NCBI RefSeq assembly: GCF_000227665.2
Contig: NZ_CP007030.1
Span: forward strand, 930,001 to 994,000
Length of the DNA stretch: 64,000 nucleotides
Direction: 5' to 3'
DNA from: Thiomicrospira aerophila AL3
GTDB taxonomy: Bacteria; Pseudomonadota; Gammaproteobacteria; Thiomicrospirales; Thiomicrospiraceae
Position numbers and translations under genes: made by a program. Numbering within the stretch: position 1 is the first letter of the stretch; every line of letters starts with the position of its first letter. The notes under the pieces are model-generated. The model saw only the letters and a list, made by a program, of their open reading frames with translations, was not told the DNA's origin and ran no database searches. Below are positions 1 through 9,935 of this stretch, in pieces.

Positions 1-266
1 AAGCTACGACGAATTTTAATGTCCGACGTGTAAAGCACAGCACGGGGTTCGGGTGACCACCAGGTTACCGGTTCGTCATCGGCAGACCAGGGAAAAATGC
101 CACGGGGGTAGGCTTGGCGCAACAAATCAACGGTAATTCTTGAGCTGAGGGCGAGCAGGCCAGGTGGGTCATCAAATGCCAATGAGCTAGGTGGAAACGG
201 CTGTTGAATGCCGTCTTCAAGCCACGCGGGTAGATGGGTGTCAAGACTGCGCCATGGCTTGCTCAT
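1..266 (-). CDS. aat: Leucyl/phenylalanyl-tRNA--protein transferase, N-terminal part (cut by window edge)
   Basis: The minus-strand frame from the ATG at 266 stays open to the window edge (88 codons). It contains the segments RGIFPW and TWWSPEPRAVLY, typical of the start of the Aat fold. Aat transfers Leu or Phe from tRNA to proteins with N-terminal Lys or Arg, marking them for ClpS/ClpAP degradation. The gene is divergent from dnaE, with about 90 bp between the two starts that must hold both promoters. The C-terminal part lies outside the window, so intactness cannot be judged. Confidence 0.88.
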   Translation of the reverse strand, partial: MSKPWRSLDTHLPAWLEDGIQQPFPPSSLAFDDPPGLLALSSRITVDLLRQAYPRGIFPWSADDEPVTWWSPEPRAVLYTSDIKIRRS

Positions 267-358
267 AGCGGTCCTGCCGAAATTAGCTGGCACAAAGCCA
301 TCGAGTTCTTTAGAATAGCGAGTTCCATTTTCAATACTTTTGGCTCACATTGACAGTT

Positions 359-3300
359 ATGGCTGATACTCCAGCAACCTTTGTACATTTGCATTTGCAT
401 TCTGAATTTTCAGTCAGAGATAGTTTACTCCATATTAAACCGCTGATGGCAAAGGTCAAGGAAGAAGGGCAACCTGCGCTGGCTTTGACTGATCAATCCA
501 ATATGTTTGCGTTATTAAAGTTTTATAGCGCCGCCCGCAGTCAAGGTATTAAGCCTATTTTAGGTGCTGATTTGTGGGTTCACCATGATGGCCAGGTATT
601 TAGTATTACCTTGCTATGTCAGGATGCCACCGGCTACCTTAATTTATCGAAACTCATCTCGAAAGCCTATTTAACCAATCAGCAAGTCTATCAAGCCAAT
701 CAATTGCCTCTGGTGGAGCAGGCCTGGTTAAGCGAACATCAAGCAGGCTTAATTGTATTGTTGGGCTTGCACAGTAATATTGGCCAAGCCTTGTCAAAAG
801 ACAATAAAACCCTCGCTAAAGAGCAGCAGGCCTGGTGGCAGGCGCATTTTGCCAATCGTGTTTACTTGGAGCTCGTGCGTACCCAACGCCCCGGTGAAGA
901 GGCATTTATTCAACAGGTGTTGCCGCTCGCGCAGACTTGGCAGTGGCCGGTGGTGGCGACCAATGATGTACGGTTTTTAGCCCGTGATGACTTTGATGCC
1001 CATGAGATTCGGTGCTGTATTCATAGTGGTTATGTCATTGAAGACCCGAATCGCCCCCGTACCTATTCCGAAGAGCAGTATTTAAAATCCAGCGCTGAAA
1101 TGGAGGCTTTATTTGCCGATATTCCGCAGGCCATCACCAATACGTTACTGATTGCGCAGCGCTGTAATTTTAGTCTGGCCTTGGGCACCTATTATTTGCC
1201 CGAGTTTCCGATTCCACCTGAGTTGACGCTGGATCAGTTTTTTCGGCAAGAATGCCATCAGGGTTTGGATGCGCGATTAGAGTTTTTGTTTGGTCATTTG
1301 GCCGCGGATGAGTTTAACGCCAAGCAGCAGGAATATCGTGAACGCCTCGATTTTGAGTTAAACACGATTTTGCAGATGGGATTTCCGGGCTACTTCTTAA
1401 TCGTTGCCGACTTCATTCAATGGGCTAAAAACCATCAAATTCCGGTTGGACCGGGGCGGGGTTCGGGTGCCGGTTCGTTGGTGGCCTATTCGCTAAAAAT
1501 TACCGATTTGGATCCGATTCAATATGACCTGCTGTTTGAACGATTTTTGAACCCTGAGCGGGTTTCGATGCCCGACTTTGACGTCGACTTTTGTATGGAG
1601 CGACGCGATGAGGTGATTGATTATGTGTCACGCCATTATGGTCGGGATCACGTGTCGCAAATTATTACCTATGGCACCATGGCCGCTAAAGCGGTGGTGC
1701 GCGATGTAGGGCGTGTGCTCGGGCATCCCTATGGCATGGTCGATGGGGTGGCCAAGCTGATTCCAAACGAGTTAGGCATTAAGCTGAAGGACGCGTTAGA
1801 AAAAGAAGAGGATTTACAACAGCGCTATCGTGACGATGAAGAAGTTAAAACGCTGTTGGATTATGCGCTTAAGTTAGAGGGTACTGTGCGTAATGTGGGT
1901 AAGCACGCCGGTGGGGTGGTCATCGGTCCGCGTCCGTTGGATACCTTTTGCCCGCTCTATTCTGAAGCCGATGGCCGTGGTGTCGTCACCCAATTAGATA
2001 AAAACGATGTGGAAACCATCGGCTTGGTCAAGTTCGACTTTTTGGGCTTGCGAACGCTGACCATTATTGACTGGGCGTTGCAGGCCATTAATGCCGGTAA
2101 GCAGCCGGATGATGACGGCTTTGTTGATATTAACCGCATTCCATTGGATGATCCGAAGGTATTTGAGCTGATAAAAACCGGTAAAACCACCGGGGTGTTT
2201 CAGTTGGAATCGGCGGGGATGCAAGATCTGATTCGGCGCCTGCGTCCAGATTGCTTTGAAGATATCATCGCCCTAGTGGCCTTATTCCGTCCTGGTCCAT
2301 TGGAATCGGGGATGGTTGATAACTTTATTGCGCGTAAGCATGGTAAAGAGGCGGTGTCTTATCCCGATGCGCAGTATCAACATGAAAGCTTAAAAGAGAT
2401 TTTAGAGCCGACTTACGGCATTATTTTGTATCAAGAGCAGGTGATGCAGATTGCGCAGGTGCTGTCCGGTTATACGCTGGGTGGTGCGGATATGCTGCGT
2501 CGTGCCATGGGTAAGAAAAAGCCCGAAGAAATGGCCAAAGAGCGTGGCAAATTTGAGCAGGGTGCAATTGATAATGGCGTCGATGGCCATCTAGCCATGA
2601 AAATCTTCGATTTGGTTGAAAAGTTCGCTGGCTATGGTTTTAACAAATCTCACTCGGCGGCCTATGCGTTGGTGTCTTATCAGTCGGCGTGGCTCAAAAC
2701 CCATTTTCCGGCCCATTTTATGGCCGCGCAAATCTCGTCTGACATGGACAACACCGATAAGGTGGTGCACATGATTAATGAGTGTTATGCGATGAACTTA
2801 ACCCTGTTGCCACCGGACATTAATCGCTGTGCGATTCGCTTTCAAGCAGCGGATGCGCAGACCATTATTTATGGCTTAGGCGCGATTAAGGGTGTTGGCG
2901 AGGCGGCATTGGATCAGGTGCTGGCGGATCGGCAGGCCAATGGCCCTTTTAGCGATTTATTTGATTTTGCCAATCGCGCCGGTAAGAAAATTAACCGTCG
3001 GGTGTTAGAAGCCTTGATTCGTGCCGGTGCATTTGATCGATTACATGATAATCGTCATGCCATGCTTGAATCGGTGACCATGGCGCTTACGCAGGCAGAT
3101 CAATTTCTTGCCAATGCGCAATCCGGTCAGAGTGACTTATTTGGTGATGCTGATTTGGCTTTAGCGCCACCGGCTAGTTTAGTTCAAGTCGCTGAAATGC
3201 CTGAGCGACAAAAGCTGCAAGGGGAAAAGGATACGCTCGGATTGTATTTAACCGGTCACCCTATTGAAGCCTACCGCCAAGAGTTGGCCGACTATGCCCG

Positions 3301-3865
3301 CTTAACGCTGGCGCAATTGACGCCGAATAAATATGAAAAACGTTGGGTAGCAGGCCTGGTGGTCGCGATTCGCACTAAAAATACCCGCAGTGGTGACAAG
3401 ATGGCGTTTATTACCTTGGATGATCGGACGGCGCGGCTTGAGGTCGTCTGTCGTCCGGCCGTATTTGATGCAGTGCGCGACTGGCTGAGCATCGATGAAG
3501 TGGTGTTGATTAAGGGGGCGGTAACGGAGGACAGTTTTAATGGCGGGATAAAACTCGATGCCGAGCAACTGGTGACCTTAGCCGAGATGCGCGCGCAAGA
3601 GGCACGTGCCATTAAACTTTATTGTGATGTCGCGCAGCTTAATGAGGCGAAAGTCGCTGCGTTAGCTGACCAGTTGCTGCCCTATTGGGCACAGCCCGAC
3701 CAGCAGGGGTTGCCGCTAGTGGTCGAGTGTTACCAACAGCATGATCACGCGCGGGTCAGTATGCAACTTAAATCGAATGGGCTGGTGCGCCCAGATGATG
3801 CCTTATTAGAGTTATTACATCAGCAGGCCTGGTCAGTTGAGGTGGTTAAAAAGCGTGCGCAATGA
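359..3865 (+). CDS. dnaE: DNA polymerase III alpha subunit
   Basis: Replicative polymerase, 1168 aa, close to the 1160 aa of E. coli DnaE. The N-terminus has the PHP signature HLHLHSEFS. The catalytic PDFDVDF motif puts the metal-binding aspartates at about D408 and D410. The C-terminal third has helix-hairpin-helix and OB-fold segments (KGVGEAALDQV; AGLVVAIRTK). The ATG at 359 is preferred over an in-frame TTG at 350, because MADTPATFVHLHLHS matches the usual family start; neither has a clear Shine-Dalgarno. Four CAGGCCTGGT motifs lie in the gene (719, 827, 3351, 3824). No terminator follows before acs. Confidence 0.97.
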   Translation: MADTPATFVHLHLHSEFSVRDSLLHIKPLMAKVKEEGQPALALTDQSNMFALLKFYSAARSQGIKPILGADLWVHHDGQVFSITLLCQDATGYLNLSKLISKAYLTNQQVYQANQLPLVEQAWLSEHQAGLIVLLGLHSNIGQALSKDNKTLAKEQQAWWQAHFANRVYLELVRTQRPGEEAFIQQVLPLAQTWQWPVVATNDVRFLARDDFDAHEIRCCIHSGYVIEDPNRPRTYSEEQYLKSSAEMEALFADIPQAITNTLLIAQRCNFSLALGTYYLPEFPIPPELTLDQFFRQECHQGLDARLEFLFGHLAADEFNAKQQEYRERLDFELNTILQMGFPGYFLIVADFIQWAKNHQIPVGPGRGSGAGSLVAYSLKITDLDPIQYDLLFERFLNPERVSMPDFDVDFCMERRDEVIDYVSRHYGRDHVSQIITYGTMAAKAVVRDVGRVLGHPYGMVDGVAKLIPNELGIKLKDALEKEEDLQQRYRDDEEVKTLLDYALKLEGTVRNVGKHAGGVVIGPRPLDTFCPLYSEADGRGVVTQLDKNDVETIGLVKFDFLGLRTLTIIDWALQAINAGKQPDDDGFVDINRIPLDDPKVFELIKTGKTTGVFQLESAGMQDLIRRLRPDCFEDIIALVALFRPGPLESGMVDNFIARKHGKEAVSYPDAQYQHESLKEILEPTYGIILYQEQVMQIAQVLSGYTLGGADMLRRAMGKKKPEEMAKERGKFEQGAIDNGVDGHLAMKIFDLVEKFAGYGFNKSHSAAYALVSYQSAWLKTHFPAHFMAAQISSDMDNTDKVVHMINECYAMNLTLLPPDINRCAIRFQAADAQTIIYGLGAIKGVGEAALDQVLADRQANGPFSDLFDFANRAGKKINRRVLEALIRAGAFDRLHDNRHAMLESVTMALTQADQFLANAQSGQSDLFGDADLALAPPASLVQVAEMPERQKLQGEKDTLGLYLTGHPIEAYRQELADYARLTLAQLTPNKYEKRWVAGLVVAIRTKNTRSGDKMAFITLDDRTARLEVVCRPAVFDAVRDWLSIDEVVLIKGAVTEDSFNGGIKLDAEQLVTLAEMRAQEARAIKLYCDVAQLNEAKVAALADQLLPYWAQPDQQGLPLVVECYQQHDHARVSMQLKSNGLVRPDDALLELLHQQAWSVEVVKKRAQ

Positions 3866-3976
3866 GTTCTAGCTTAGGATTAATAAGCAGCGAGGGAAAA
3901 AAATCGCTAAAATACGCGTCATATCGTGTAATAAAACGTCAAATATATTTTTATTAGGGACCTAGTTGGAGGAAAG

Positions 3977-5932
3977 ATGTCGAACAATATCGAGTCAATT
4001 TTGACAGAAACACGGGTCTTTGAACCCTCAGCAGCCATCAAACAACAAGCCGGTATTAATGCCGACAAGCTGGCCGCCATGTATGCCAAAGCCGAGCAGG
4101 ATCATGTTGGTTTTTGGGCTGATTTAGCCAAAGAGAAATTGAGCTGGCATAAACCATTCACCCAAGCATTAGATGATTCAAAAGCGCCGTTATACCGTTG
4201 GTTTAGCGATGGTGAATTGAATGTTTCCTATAACTGTATTGATCGCCACTTGGACACTAAAAGTGATAAGTTAGCGATTATTTTCGAAGGTGATAAAGGC
4301 GATGTCCATCACTATACCTATCAAGAATTGCACGACGAAGTCTGCCGATTTGCGAATACCTTAAAAACCCAGGGCATCAAGCAAGGCGATCGCGTCATTA
4401 TTTATATGCCGATGATTCCGCAGGCGGTCATTGCGATGCAAGCCTGTGCACGTGTTGGGGCCATTCATTCGGTGGTGTTTGGCGGCTTTTCCGCCGAAGC
4501 CTTAAAAGACCGCGTTGAAAATGCGGCTGCGAAAATGATCATTACCACGGACGGCGGTTTGCGTGGTGGTAAAGCGATTCCACTAAAAGGTGCGGTCGAT
4601 CAAGCCTTAGCAAAAGGCTGCGATTCGGTAAAAAAAGTAATTGTGTATCAGCGCACCAAACAAGATGTGCCGATGCAAGCAGGGCGCGATATTTGGTGGC
4701 ATGAAGCTGAAGCCGGCATGAGTAATTATCATGATCCGGTGATGTTGCCCGCTGACCATCCGTTGTTCTTACTTTACACCTCCGGTTCAACCGGGACGCC
4801 AAAAGGGGTACAGCACGGTAGCGGGGGCTATTTGTTAAATGCGATGCTCACCAATGAGTGGATGTTTGATTTAAATGACCAAGATGTGTTCTGGTGTACC
4901 GCTGATGTTGGCTGGATTACCGGCCATTCTTACGTCGCTTATGGCCCGTTGGCGATGGGTGCGACCATTGTGATGTTTGAAGGTGTGCCGACCTATCCAG
5001 ACGCGGGACGTTTTTGGCAGGTTTGTCAGGATCATGGCGTCACCGTCTTTTATACCGCACCGACTGCAATTCGTGCCTTGATGAAGTTTGGCAAAGATAT
5101 TCCGGCGCAATATGATCTGTCTAAGTTACGTATTTTAGGTACAGTGGGCGAGCCGATTAATCCAGAGGCTTGGATGTGGTATCACGAGGTGATTGGTCGG
5201 GGTGAATGTCCGATTATTGATACCTGGTGGCAAACCGAAACCGGTGCGCATATGATTGCACCTTTCCCAGGCGTGACCCCACTTAAACCGGGTTCTTGTA
5301 CGCGCCCATTACCGGGCATCGATGCGATTGTAGTCGATGAAGAAGGCAATGAGATTGGTAATAACTCAGGCGGCTATTTAGTCGTACGCAAACCTTGGCC
5401 ATCGATGCTGCAAACCGTTTGGGGAGATGACCAGCGTTATATCGATACCTACTATGCCAAGTTTAATAACAAATATTATGTGGTGGGCGATAGTGCGCAC
5501 AAGGATGCCGATGGGTATATTTGGATTCTTGGCCGTATTGATGATGTATTAAATGTGTCAGGTCATCGTTTAGGCACGATGGAAATTGAATCAGCCCTGG
5601 TGGCACACCCCAAAGTGGCTGAAGCGGCGGTAGTGGGTAAACCTCATGATGTGAAAGGGGAGTCTGTATTTGCATTTGTGGTGCTTAATACTGACTTGCC
5701 AGCCGGTGCTGAGCGCGATGCAATGGTTAACGAGTTGCGTAATTGGGTGGCGCAAGAAATTGGCCCGATAGCCAAACCGGATGATATTCGTTTTGGGACC
5801 AATTTGCCTAAAACCCGTTCTGGCAAAATCATGCGTCGTTTATTGCGTACCATTGCTAAGGGTGAAGAAATTACCCAGGATACTTCAACACTTGAGGATC
5901 CATCGATTTTAAAACAGTTACAGCAGGCTTAG
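3977..5932 (+). CDS. acs: Acetyl-CoA synthetase (AMP-forming)
   Basis: Activates acetate to acetyl-CoA through acetyl-AMP. The 651 aa length is standard. The adenylate-forming P-loop [11 protein letters not shown] is near residue 264, the WWQTETG motif near 417, and the C-terminal [14 protein letters not shown] contains K617, the lysine that is reversibly acetylated in this family. A strong ribosome site (GGAGGAAAG) precedes the ATG. The genes downstream (DUF485-type protein, ActP, DUF294 regulator, exonuclease) form the acetate uptake and control neighbourhood common in gammaproteobacteria. In an autotroph it probably serves acetate assimilation or overflow recycling (inference). Confidence 0.97.
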   Translation: MSNNIESILTETRVFEPSAAIKQQAGINADKLAAMYAKAEQDHVGFWADLAKEKLSWHKPFTQALDDSKAPLYRWFSDGELNVSYNCIDRHLDTKSDKLAIIFEGDKGDVHHYTYQELHDEVCRFANTLKTQGIKQGDRVIIYMPMIPQAVIAMQACARVGAIHSVVFGGFSAEALKDRVENAAAKMIITTDGGLRGGKAIPLKGAVDQALAKGCDSVKKVIVYQRTKQDVPMQAGRDIWWHEAEAGMSNYHDPVMLPADHPLFLLYTSGSTGTPKGVQHGSGGYLLNAMLTNEWMFDLNDQDVFWCTADVGWITGHSYVAYGPLAMGATIVMFEGVPTYPDAGRFWQVCQDHGVTVFYTAPTAIRALMKFGKDIPAQYDLSKLRILGTVGEPINPEAWMWYHEVIGRGECPIIDTWWQTETGAHMIAPFPGVTPLKPGSCTRPLPGIDAIVVDEEGNEIGNNSGGYLVVRKPWPSMLQTVWGDDQRYIDTYYAKFNNKYYVVGDSAHKDADGYIWILGRIDDVLNVSGHRLGTMEIESALVAHPKVAEAAVVGKPHDVKGESVFAFVVLNTDLPAGAERDAMVNELRNWVAQEIGPIAKPDDIRFGTNLPKTRSGKIMRRLLRTIAKGEEITQDTSTLEDPSILKQLQQA

Positions 5933-5966
5933 TGACTTTGAGCCGCTTGTAAGGTCGGTCTTTTTG

Positions 5967-5997
5967 GGGCAGGTGCAAAAAATCTTTGCGCGTGCCC
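5967..5997 (+). terminator. Imperfect stem-loop between acs and the actP genes
   Basis: GGGCAGGTGCAAA and TTTGCGCGTGCCC form an imperfect 13-bp stem (one mismatch, one G-U pair) with a 5-nt loop. It is followed by TAAAAAC rather than a T-run, so it is more likely a weak terminator or mRNA-stability hairpin lowering actP relative to acs. The rest of the 195-bp gap shows nothing else clear. Confidence 0.4.
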
Positions 5998-6128
5998 TAA
6001 AAACTTTTGTGTGTCTTAAAAGCGAAAATATTGCGAAGTTTGCTTTCACTACACATAATAATGAGCAACTCTGTCCGAGCGTAACCCGTTTTGACAGTAG
6101 TTTTTTTTCTTAACGAGGAGCAAGCAAT

Positions 6129-6173
6129 ATGATGTTTAATCCAATACATCAAGCAGGAGGCGCGAATGAATAG
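6129..6173 (+). CDS. Possible 14-aa leader peptide overlapping the next gene
   Basis: A short open frame, MMFNPIHQAGGANE, starts behind its own purine-rich ribosome site (GAGGAG, 6115-6120). Its stop codon (6171-6173) lies just inside the start of the DUF485-type gene (ATG 6166). The ribosome site of that gene (AGGAGG) lies within the leader. The arrangement suggests translational coupling. There is no codon-usage or conservation evidence that the peptide itself matters, and it may be a chance frame. Confidence 0.3.
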   Translation: MMFNPIHQAGGANE

Positions 6174-6396
6174 TCCAAAAATAAAATTCGCGGTTATCTT
6201 GTTGATCATTTACACCGTCCTGTACTTTGGGGTGGCATTAATGACTTCGGCATCATTTAAAGATGTCGCGGCAATGGAAATTATCGGTTTACCTTTGGCG
6301 GTTTGGGGTGGACTGTTAATAATCATCGCTGGCGTTGTCATTACCCGTTTGTATTTACGCAAACTTGAACAACTCGAAGAAGAAGGAGCGAAATAA
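6166..6396 (+). CDS. DUF485-type small membrane protein, ActP partner (YjcH-like)
   Basis: A 76-aa protein with two hydrophobic helices (about residues 7-27 and 41-62) and a charged C-terminal tail (RKLEQLEEEGAK). In enterobacteria the comparable gene yjcH sits between acs and actP and encodes a small inner-membrane protein of poorly known function. Here it also lies between acs and actP, with a good AGGAGG ribosome site and only 1 bp before the actP start. The sequence is not close to E. coli YjcH by eye, so the family call rests mostly on position, size and topology. Confidence 0.7.
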   Translation: MNSPKIKFAVILLIIYTVLYFGVALMTSASFKDVAAMEIIGLPLAVWGGLLIIIAGVVITRLYLRKLEQLEEEGAK

Positions 6397-6397
6397 G

Positions 6398-8014
6398 ATG
6401 GAAAATATCGTTGCCTTTGGGGTGGTTGTTTTAGGTATTTTGTTGTCGTTGTATATCAGTTATTACCATCGTCGTTCAACGGCATCCACGGCTAACTTCT
6501 ATGTAGCTGGTGGCGGTATCTCACCACGCGTTAATGGTATGGCCATGTTTGGTGACTATGCCAGTGCCGCGAGTTTCTTGGGTGTGGCCGGTGCGGTAGC
6601 CTTGATGGGTGTAGATGGTTGGTGGCTAGCGCTAGGCTTTTTTGCGGCCTGGATTGTGGTGCTACTCGTTATTGCTGGACCCTTGAAAAATGTCGGTAAA
6701 TTTACTGTAGCCGACGTATTAAACGCTCGTTATGAAGGCAGTGAAAAAGGCATTCGCATGATTGCGATGATCTCAACCCTGGTATTGTGTGTCATGTATT
6801 TGGTGCCACAGATCGTGGGTGCCGGTCTATTGTTCGGTCTATTGTTGGGCTGGGACTACTTACCGACCGTTATCGTAACCGGTTCATTAATGGCGATTTT
6901 CGTTATTATGGGCGGCATGAAGGGAACCTCTTATAACCAAGCGGTACAGGGTGCGATTCTATTTGGCGCACTGATGTTCTTGTTAATCTTCGGTATTATT
7001 GCCTTCTTTGGTGGTAACCCCGTTGGGATGGTTATCGAAGGTAAAGAGATTGTGCCGCCTTTAGTTGCTGCAGGTAATGCTGAAGCCGTTGCTGCGATTG
7101 CAGGGATGACCAATGCGGAAAGTGCGGTGGCGATTGAAACCGTGCGTGGCATGATGACTGAAGCACCGAATGCGATTTCACCAGGTGTCGGTTTACGTGA
7201 CTTAATGAACAATGCCAGTTTGGTATTAGCCTTGTTCTTGGGTGTGTTGGGTTTGCCACACATTTTGATTCGTTTTTATACCGTATCGAATGCAAAAGAT
7301 GCCCGTCAATCAGCTGAGTTCACCATTTGGGGCCTAGCGATTTTCTACGGTAGCGTATTCTTCGTGGGCTTGATTGCCATGTATGCTTTGTACCCAACGC
7401 TTGTTGAGTTGTTGGCAGCCGGTCAGCGTGGTGTTGCCACTAACATGACCATGCCGATGCTAGGTGACATGATGGGCGGTCAGTTGTTGATGGGTGTGAT
7501 TGCAGCCGGTGCCATGGCCGCAATGCTCAGTACTTCAGCAGGCCTGCTGATTTCAGCCACCACCAGCTTGTCGCACGACTTGTATAAAGGCGTGTTACGC
7601 CCTAACTCAACGGATGCGGAACAAGTTCGTTTTGCCAAAATTGGTGCCGGTAGCTTAGCAATTATTGCGATTGGTATGTCAATTTGGTTAAAAGAGCAGA
7701 ACGTAGCCATGTTGGTTGCGATGTGCTTTGGTATTGCAGCGAGTACTTTTGCACCAGCGTTGGTATTTGCAGTATGGTGGCGTAAGCTGACTAGCCAAGC
7801 GGTTATTATCGGTATGGCAGTCGGTTTAGTATCATCATTAGTCTTTACGTTTGCAGCCTTCTTTGGGGTCAAAACAGTGCTAGGTATTGATGTATTGGTT
7901 AACCCAGCGCTTTACTCTGTACCGCTTGCGGTGATTGTAACGGTGGTGGTGAGCTATCTAACCAGCAACCGTGGTAATACTGAGGAGTTCATGGCGCAAG
8001 CGCATGGCAAATAA
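6398..8014 (+). CDS. actP: Cation/acetate symporter, sodium:solute symporter family
   Basis: 538 aa, about the size of E. coli ActP (549 aa), with 13-14 hydrophobic helices. Typical features are GDYASAASFLGVAGA near residue 50, a long loop around 210-265 and GAMAAMLSTSAGLL near 375. The start is the ATG at 6398, behind GAAGGAG at the end of the preceding gene; a longer in-frame start upstream would overlap that gene by about 60 bp and is unlikely. It imports acetate for acs. One CAGGCCTGCT motif lies at 7549. A terminator hairpin follows directly. Confidence 0.93.
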   Translation: MENIVAFGVVVLGILLSLYISYYHRRSTASTANFYVAGGGISPRVNGMAMFGDYASAASFLGVAGAVALMGVDGWWLALGFFAAWIVVLLVIAGPLKNVGKFTVADVLNARYEGSEKGIRMIAMISTLVLCVMYLVPQIVGAGLLFGLLLGWDYLPTVIVTGSLMAIFVIMGGMKGTSYNQAVQGAILFGALMFLLIFGIIAFFGGNPVGMVIEGKEIVPPLVAAGNAEAVAAIAGMTNAESAVAIETVRGMMTEAPNAISPGVGLRDLMNNASLVLALFLGVLGLPHILIRFYTVSNAKDARQSAEFTIWGLAIFYGSVFFVGLIAMYALYPTLVELLAAGQRGVATNMTMPMLGDMMGGQLLMGVIAAGAMAAMLSTSAGLLISATTSLSHDLYKGVLRPNSTDAEQVRFAKIGAGSLAIIAIGMSIWLKEQNVAMLVAMCFGIAASTFAPALVFAVWWRKLTSQAVIIGMAVGLVSSLVFTFAAFFGVKTVLGIDVLVNPALYSVPLAVIVTVVVSYLTSNRGNTEEFMAQAHGK

Positions 8015-8055
8015 TCAGTTTTTACTGGTGATTTAATGGGTTTCAACCCATAATT

Positions 8056-8079
8056 AAGGGAGCTTCGGCTCCCTTTTTT
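8056..8079 (+). terminator. Rho-independent terminator after actP
   Basis: AAGGGAGC-TTCG-GCTCCCTT, a perfect stem with a stable UUCG tetraloop and a run of six T. It ends the acs/actP transcript before the DUF294 gene. Confidence 0.9.
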
Positions 8080-8105
8080 GTATGAGCTAATCATAAGGAT
8101 CTACG

Positions 8106-9935
8106 ATGGCGATGTCAGAATTAATTGGTTTTTTAGCCCAGGTGCATCCGTTTGATCGGTTGCCTGAGGCAGAATTGCAAACAGCCGCCCAGGCGATGGA
8201 CTTGGTTTATTTTGCGCGTGATCAAGCGATACCGTTATCGCAAAAAACCGATCCTTATTTGTATTTGGTGCTCAAAGGGCGTGTAGCAGAATGCCATGAT
8301 GAAGAAGGCGGCAATCATTGCGCGCTTTATGGCCCTAATGCGCAGTTTGGTGCGGCGATGTTGCTACAGCAACAAACCCAACTTACCTATCATGCGGTAG
8401 AAGAAACCTTGACCTATCGGATGGCAAACAGCACCTTTCAACGGCTATTAAATAACCCCGATTTTGAAGCCTTTTATTTTAATGACATTACCGAAAAGTT
8501 AAGCCGCTTTCACCAACAGCTGCAAATGGAATCTTCTTCAGAGGCGATGATGGATGCGGTCAAAATTGCGCCCCTGCATGCGCTAGTCACCCTAGGTGCT
8601 AGCACCTCAATCAAAGTGTGTGTTGAACAAATGGAAGCTTATAAAACCGATGCGTGTTTAGTTACTAACGGAGATAAACAGGGCGTAATTACCTCGTCGG
8701 ACTTGTTGCGGGGCTTGGCCATCCATGGCTTTGACCTGACCAGCTCCATTGCTGATATGGTGAGTTATCCGGTGATATCCATTGATAAAAATGATTATTT
8801 GTTTAATGCGCTGTTAAAAATGACCCGTTTTGGCGTAGATCGTTTGATGGTGCGCGACAAACAGGCGTTTATTGGCGTATTGCATCAAAAAGAATTGATG
8901 AGTTTGTTTGCCAATCAATCAGGCCTGGTTATGCTGACGCTTGAGCGTGCCACGAGTGTTGCGGATTTGCAAAAAGTGACCCAGCAAATTGATGATCTAG
9001 TGGCAGGCTTATCAAATAAAGGGGTGAAAACGCACTATATTGCTAAGTTGGTCAATGAATTGCATCGCAAGTTGCAGGCTAAACTTTGGCAGATTTTAGA
9101 CACTGATCAACAGTTTACTGAAGTCACCTTTATTGTGATGGGCAGTGAAGGGCGTTCTGAGCAGGTTGTGCGCACTGACCAGGATAATGCGGTGATTTTT
9201 GATGAAGCGGTTGATTCACAGGCCCTGGCTCAATTTTGTCAGACCTATTCAGCCGAATTAATTCAGCTCGGCTTTCCGCCTTGTCCTGGCAATATTATGG
9301 TATCCAATCCACAGTGGTGTCTGAGTGAAGCGGCGTTTGCGCAACAGGTGATTGACTGGTTTGAAAACCCGTCGCAAGAGCGCTTTATGCATTTATCTAT
9401 TTTGTTGGATGCGCAAGCGGTGCAGGGCGATCCTAGTCGGTTGGAGCGTTTAAAAGCTGTGTTGTCTGCGCAAGTGAAAAAACGCCAGATGTTTTTAGCC
9501 CAGTTTGCGCGCAGTGTGATGCAGTTTGACACGCCGATTGGATTGTTTGGCCGTTTGATTACCCAAAAAGATGCCGGCCATTCGATTGATCTAAAAAAGG
9601 GGGGCATTTTTCCGATTATCCATGGCGTGCGTTGCTTGGCGTTGGAGTATGGCATTGTTAAAACAAACACCCATTGGCGCATTCGCGATCTGATTAACCA
9701 CCATGTATTTGACGAGAAATTTGGCGTGGAATTAGGTGAAACACTCAACTTCTTGAATACGTTACGTTTGCAAGGTATGTTGCACCAAAAGTCTATGGCT
9801 TTGCCGATTGATAACTCGATAAAAACCGACACCTTGAGTCAGTTGCAGCAGGATTTATTAAAAGATGCGTTTGGAGTGGTCAACAACTTTAAAAAGTTTG
9901 TTGAACAGCATTATAAGATGGAAGGGGCCTTGTGA
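8106..9935 (+). CDS. cNMP-binding/CBS/DUF294 putative nucleotidyltransferase regulator
   Basis: 609 aa with four parts: a cyclic-nucleotide-binding-like domain (about 10-125), a pair of CBS domains (about 150-270), a DUF294 nucleotidyltransferase-like domain with GSEGRSEQ (from G346) and TDQDNA (T357-D360), and a C-terminal helical substrate-binding-like domain. Proteins of this build lie beside acs/actP and a DnaQ-like exonuclease in many gammaproteobacteria, and a role in sensing nucleotides or energy state for acetate use is plausible but inferred. The next gene overlaps its stop codon (TGATG), so the two are translationally coupled. Confidence 0.88.
   Translation: MAMSELIGFLAQVHPFDRLPEAELQTAAQAMDLVYFARDQAIPLSQKTDPYLYLVLKGRVAECHDEEGGNHCALYGPNAQFGAAMLLQQQTQLTYHAVEETLTYRMANSTFQRLLNNPDFEAFYFNDITEKLSRFHQQLQMESSSEAMMDAVKIAPLHALVTLGASTSIKVCVEQMEAYKTDACLVTNGDKQGVITSSDLLRGLAIHGFDLTSSIADMVSYPVISIDKNDYLFNALLKMTRFGVDRLMVRDKQAFIGVLHQKELMSLFANQSGLVMLTLERATSVADLQKVTQQIDDLVAGLSNKGVKTHYIAKLVNELHRKLQAKLWQILDTDQQFTEVTFIVMGSEGRSEQVVRTDQDNAVIFDEAVDSQALAQFCQTYSAELIQLGFPPCPGNIMVSNPQWCLSEAAFAQQVIDWFENPSQERFMHLSILLDAQAVQGDPSRLERLKAVLSAQVKKRQMFLAQFARSVMQFDTPIGLFGRLITQKDAGHSIDLKKGGIFPIIHGVRCLALEYGIVKTNTHWRIRDLINHHVFDEKFGVELGETLNFLNTLRLQGMLHQKSMALPIDNSIKTDTLSQLQQDLLKDAFGVVNNFKKFVEQHYKMEGAL

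Noticed and set aside
7032-7872. Long antisense frames opposite actP (up to 130 codons), and similar ones opposite dnaE, infB, fabI and others
   Set aside because: They lie wholly within well-supported genes, lack ribosome sites and have no family motifs; they are by-products of biased codon use.
9263-9832. 189-codon minus-strand frame opposite the DUF294 gene
   Set aside because: Composition rich in Asn, Ser and Cys with no recognisable domain; the plus-strand protein is clearly real.
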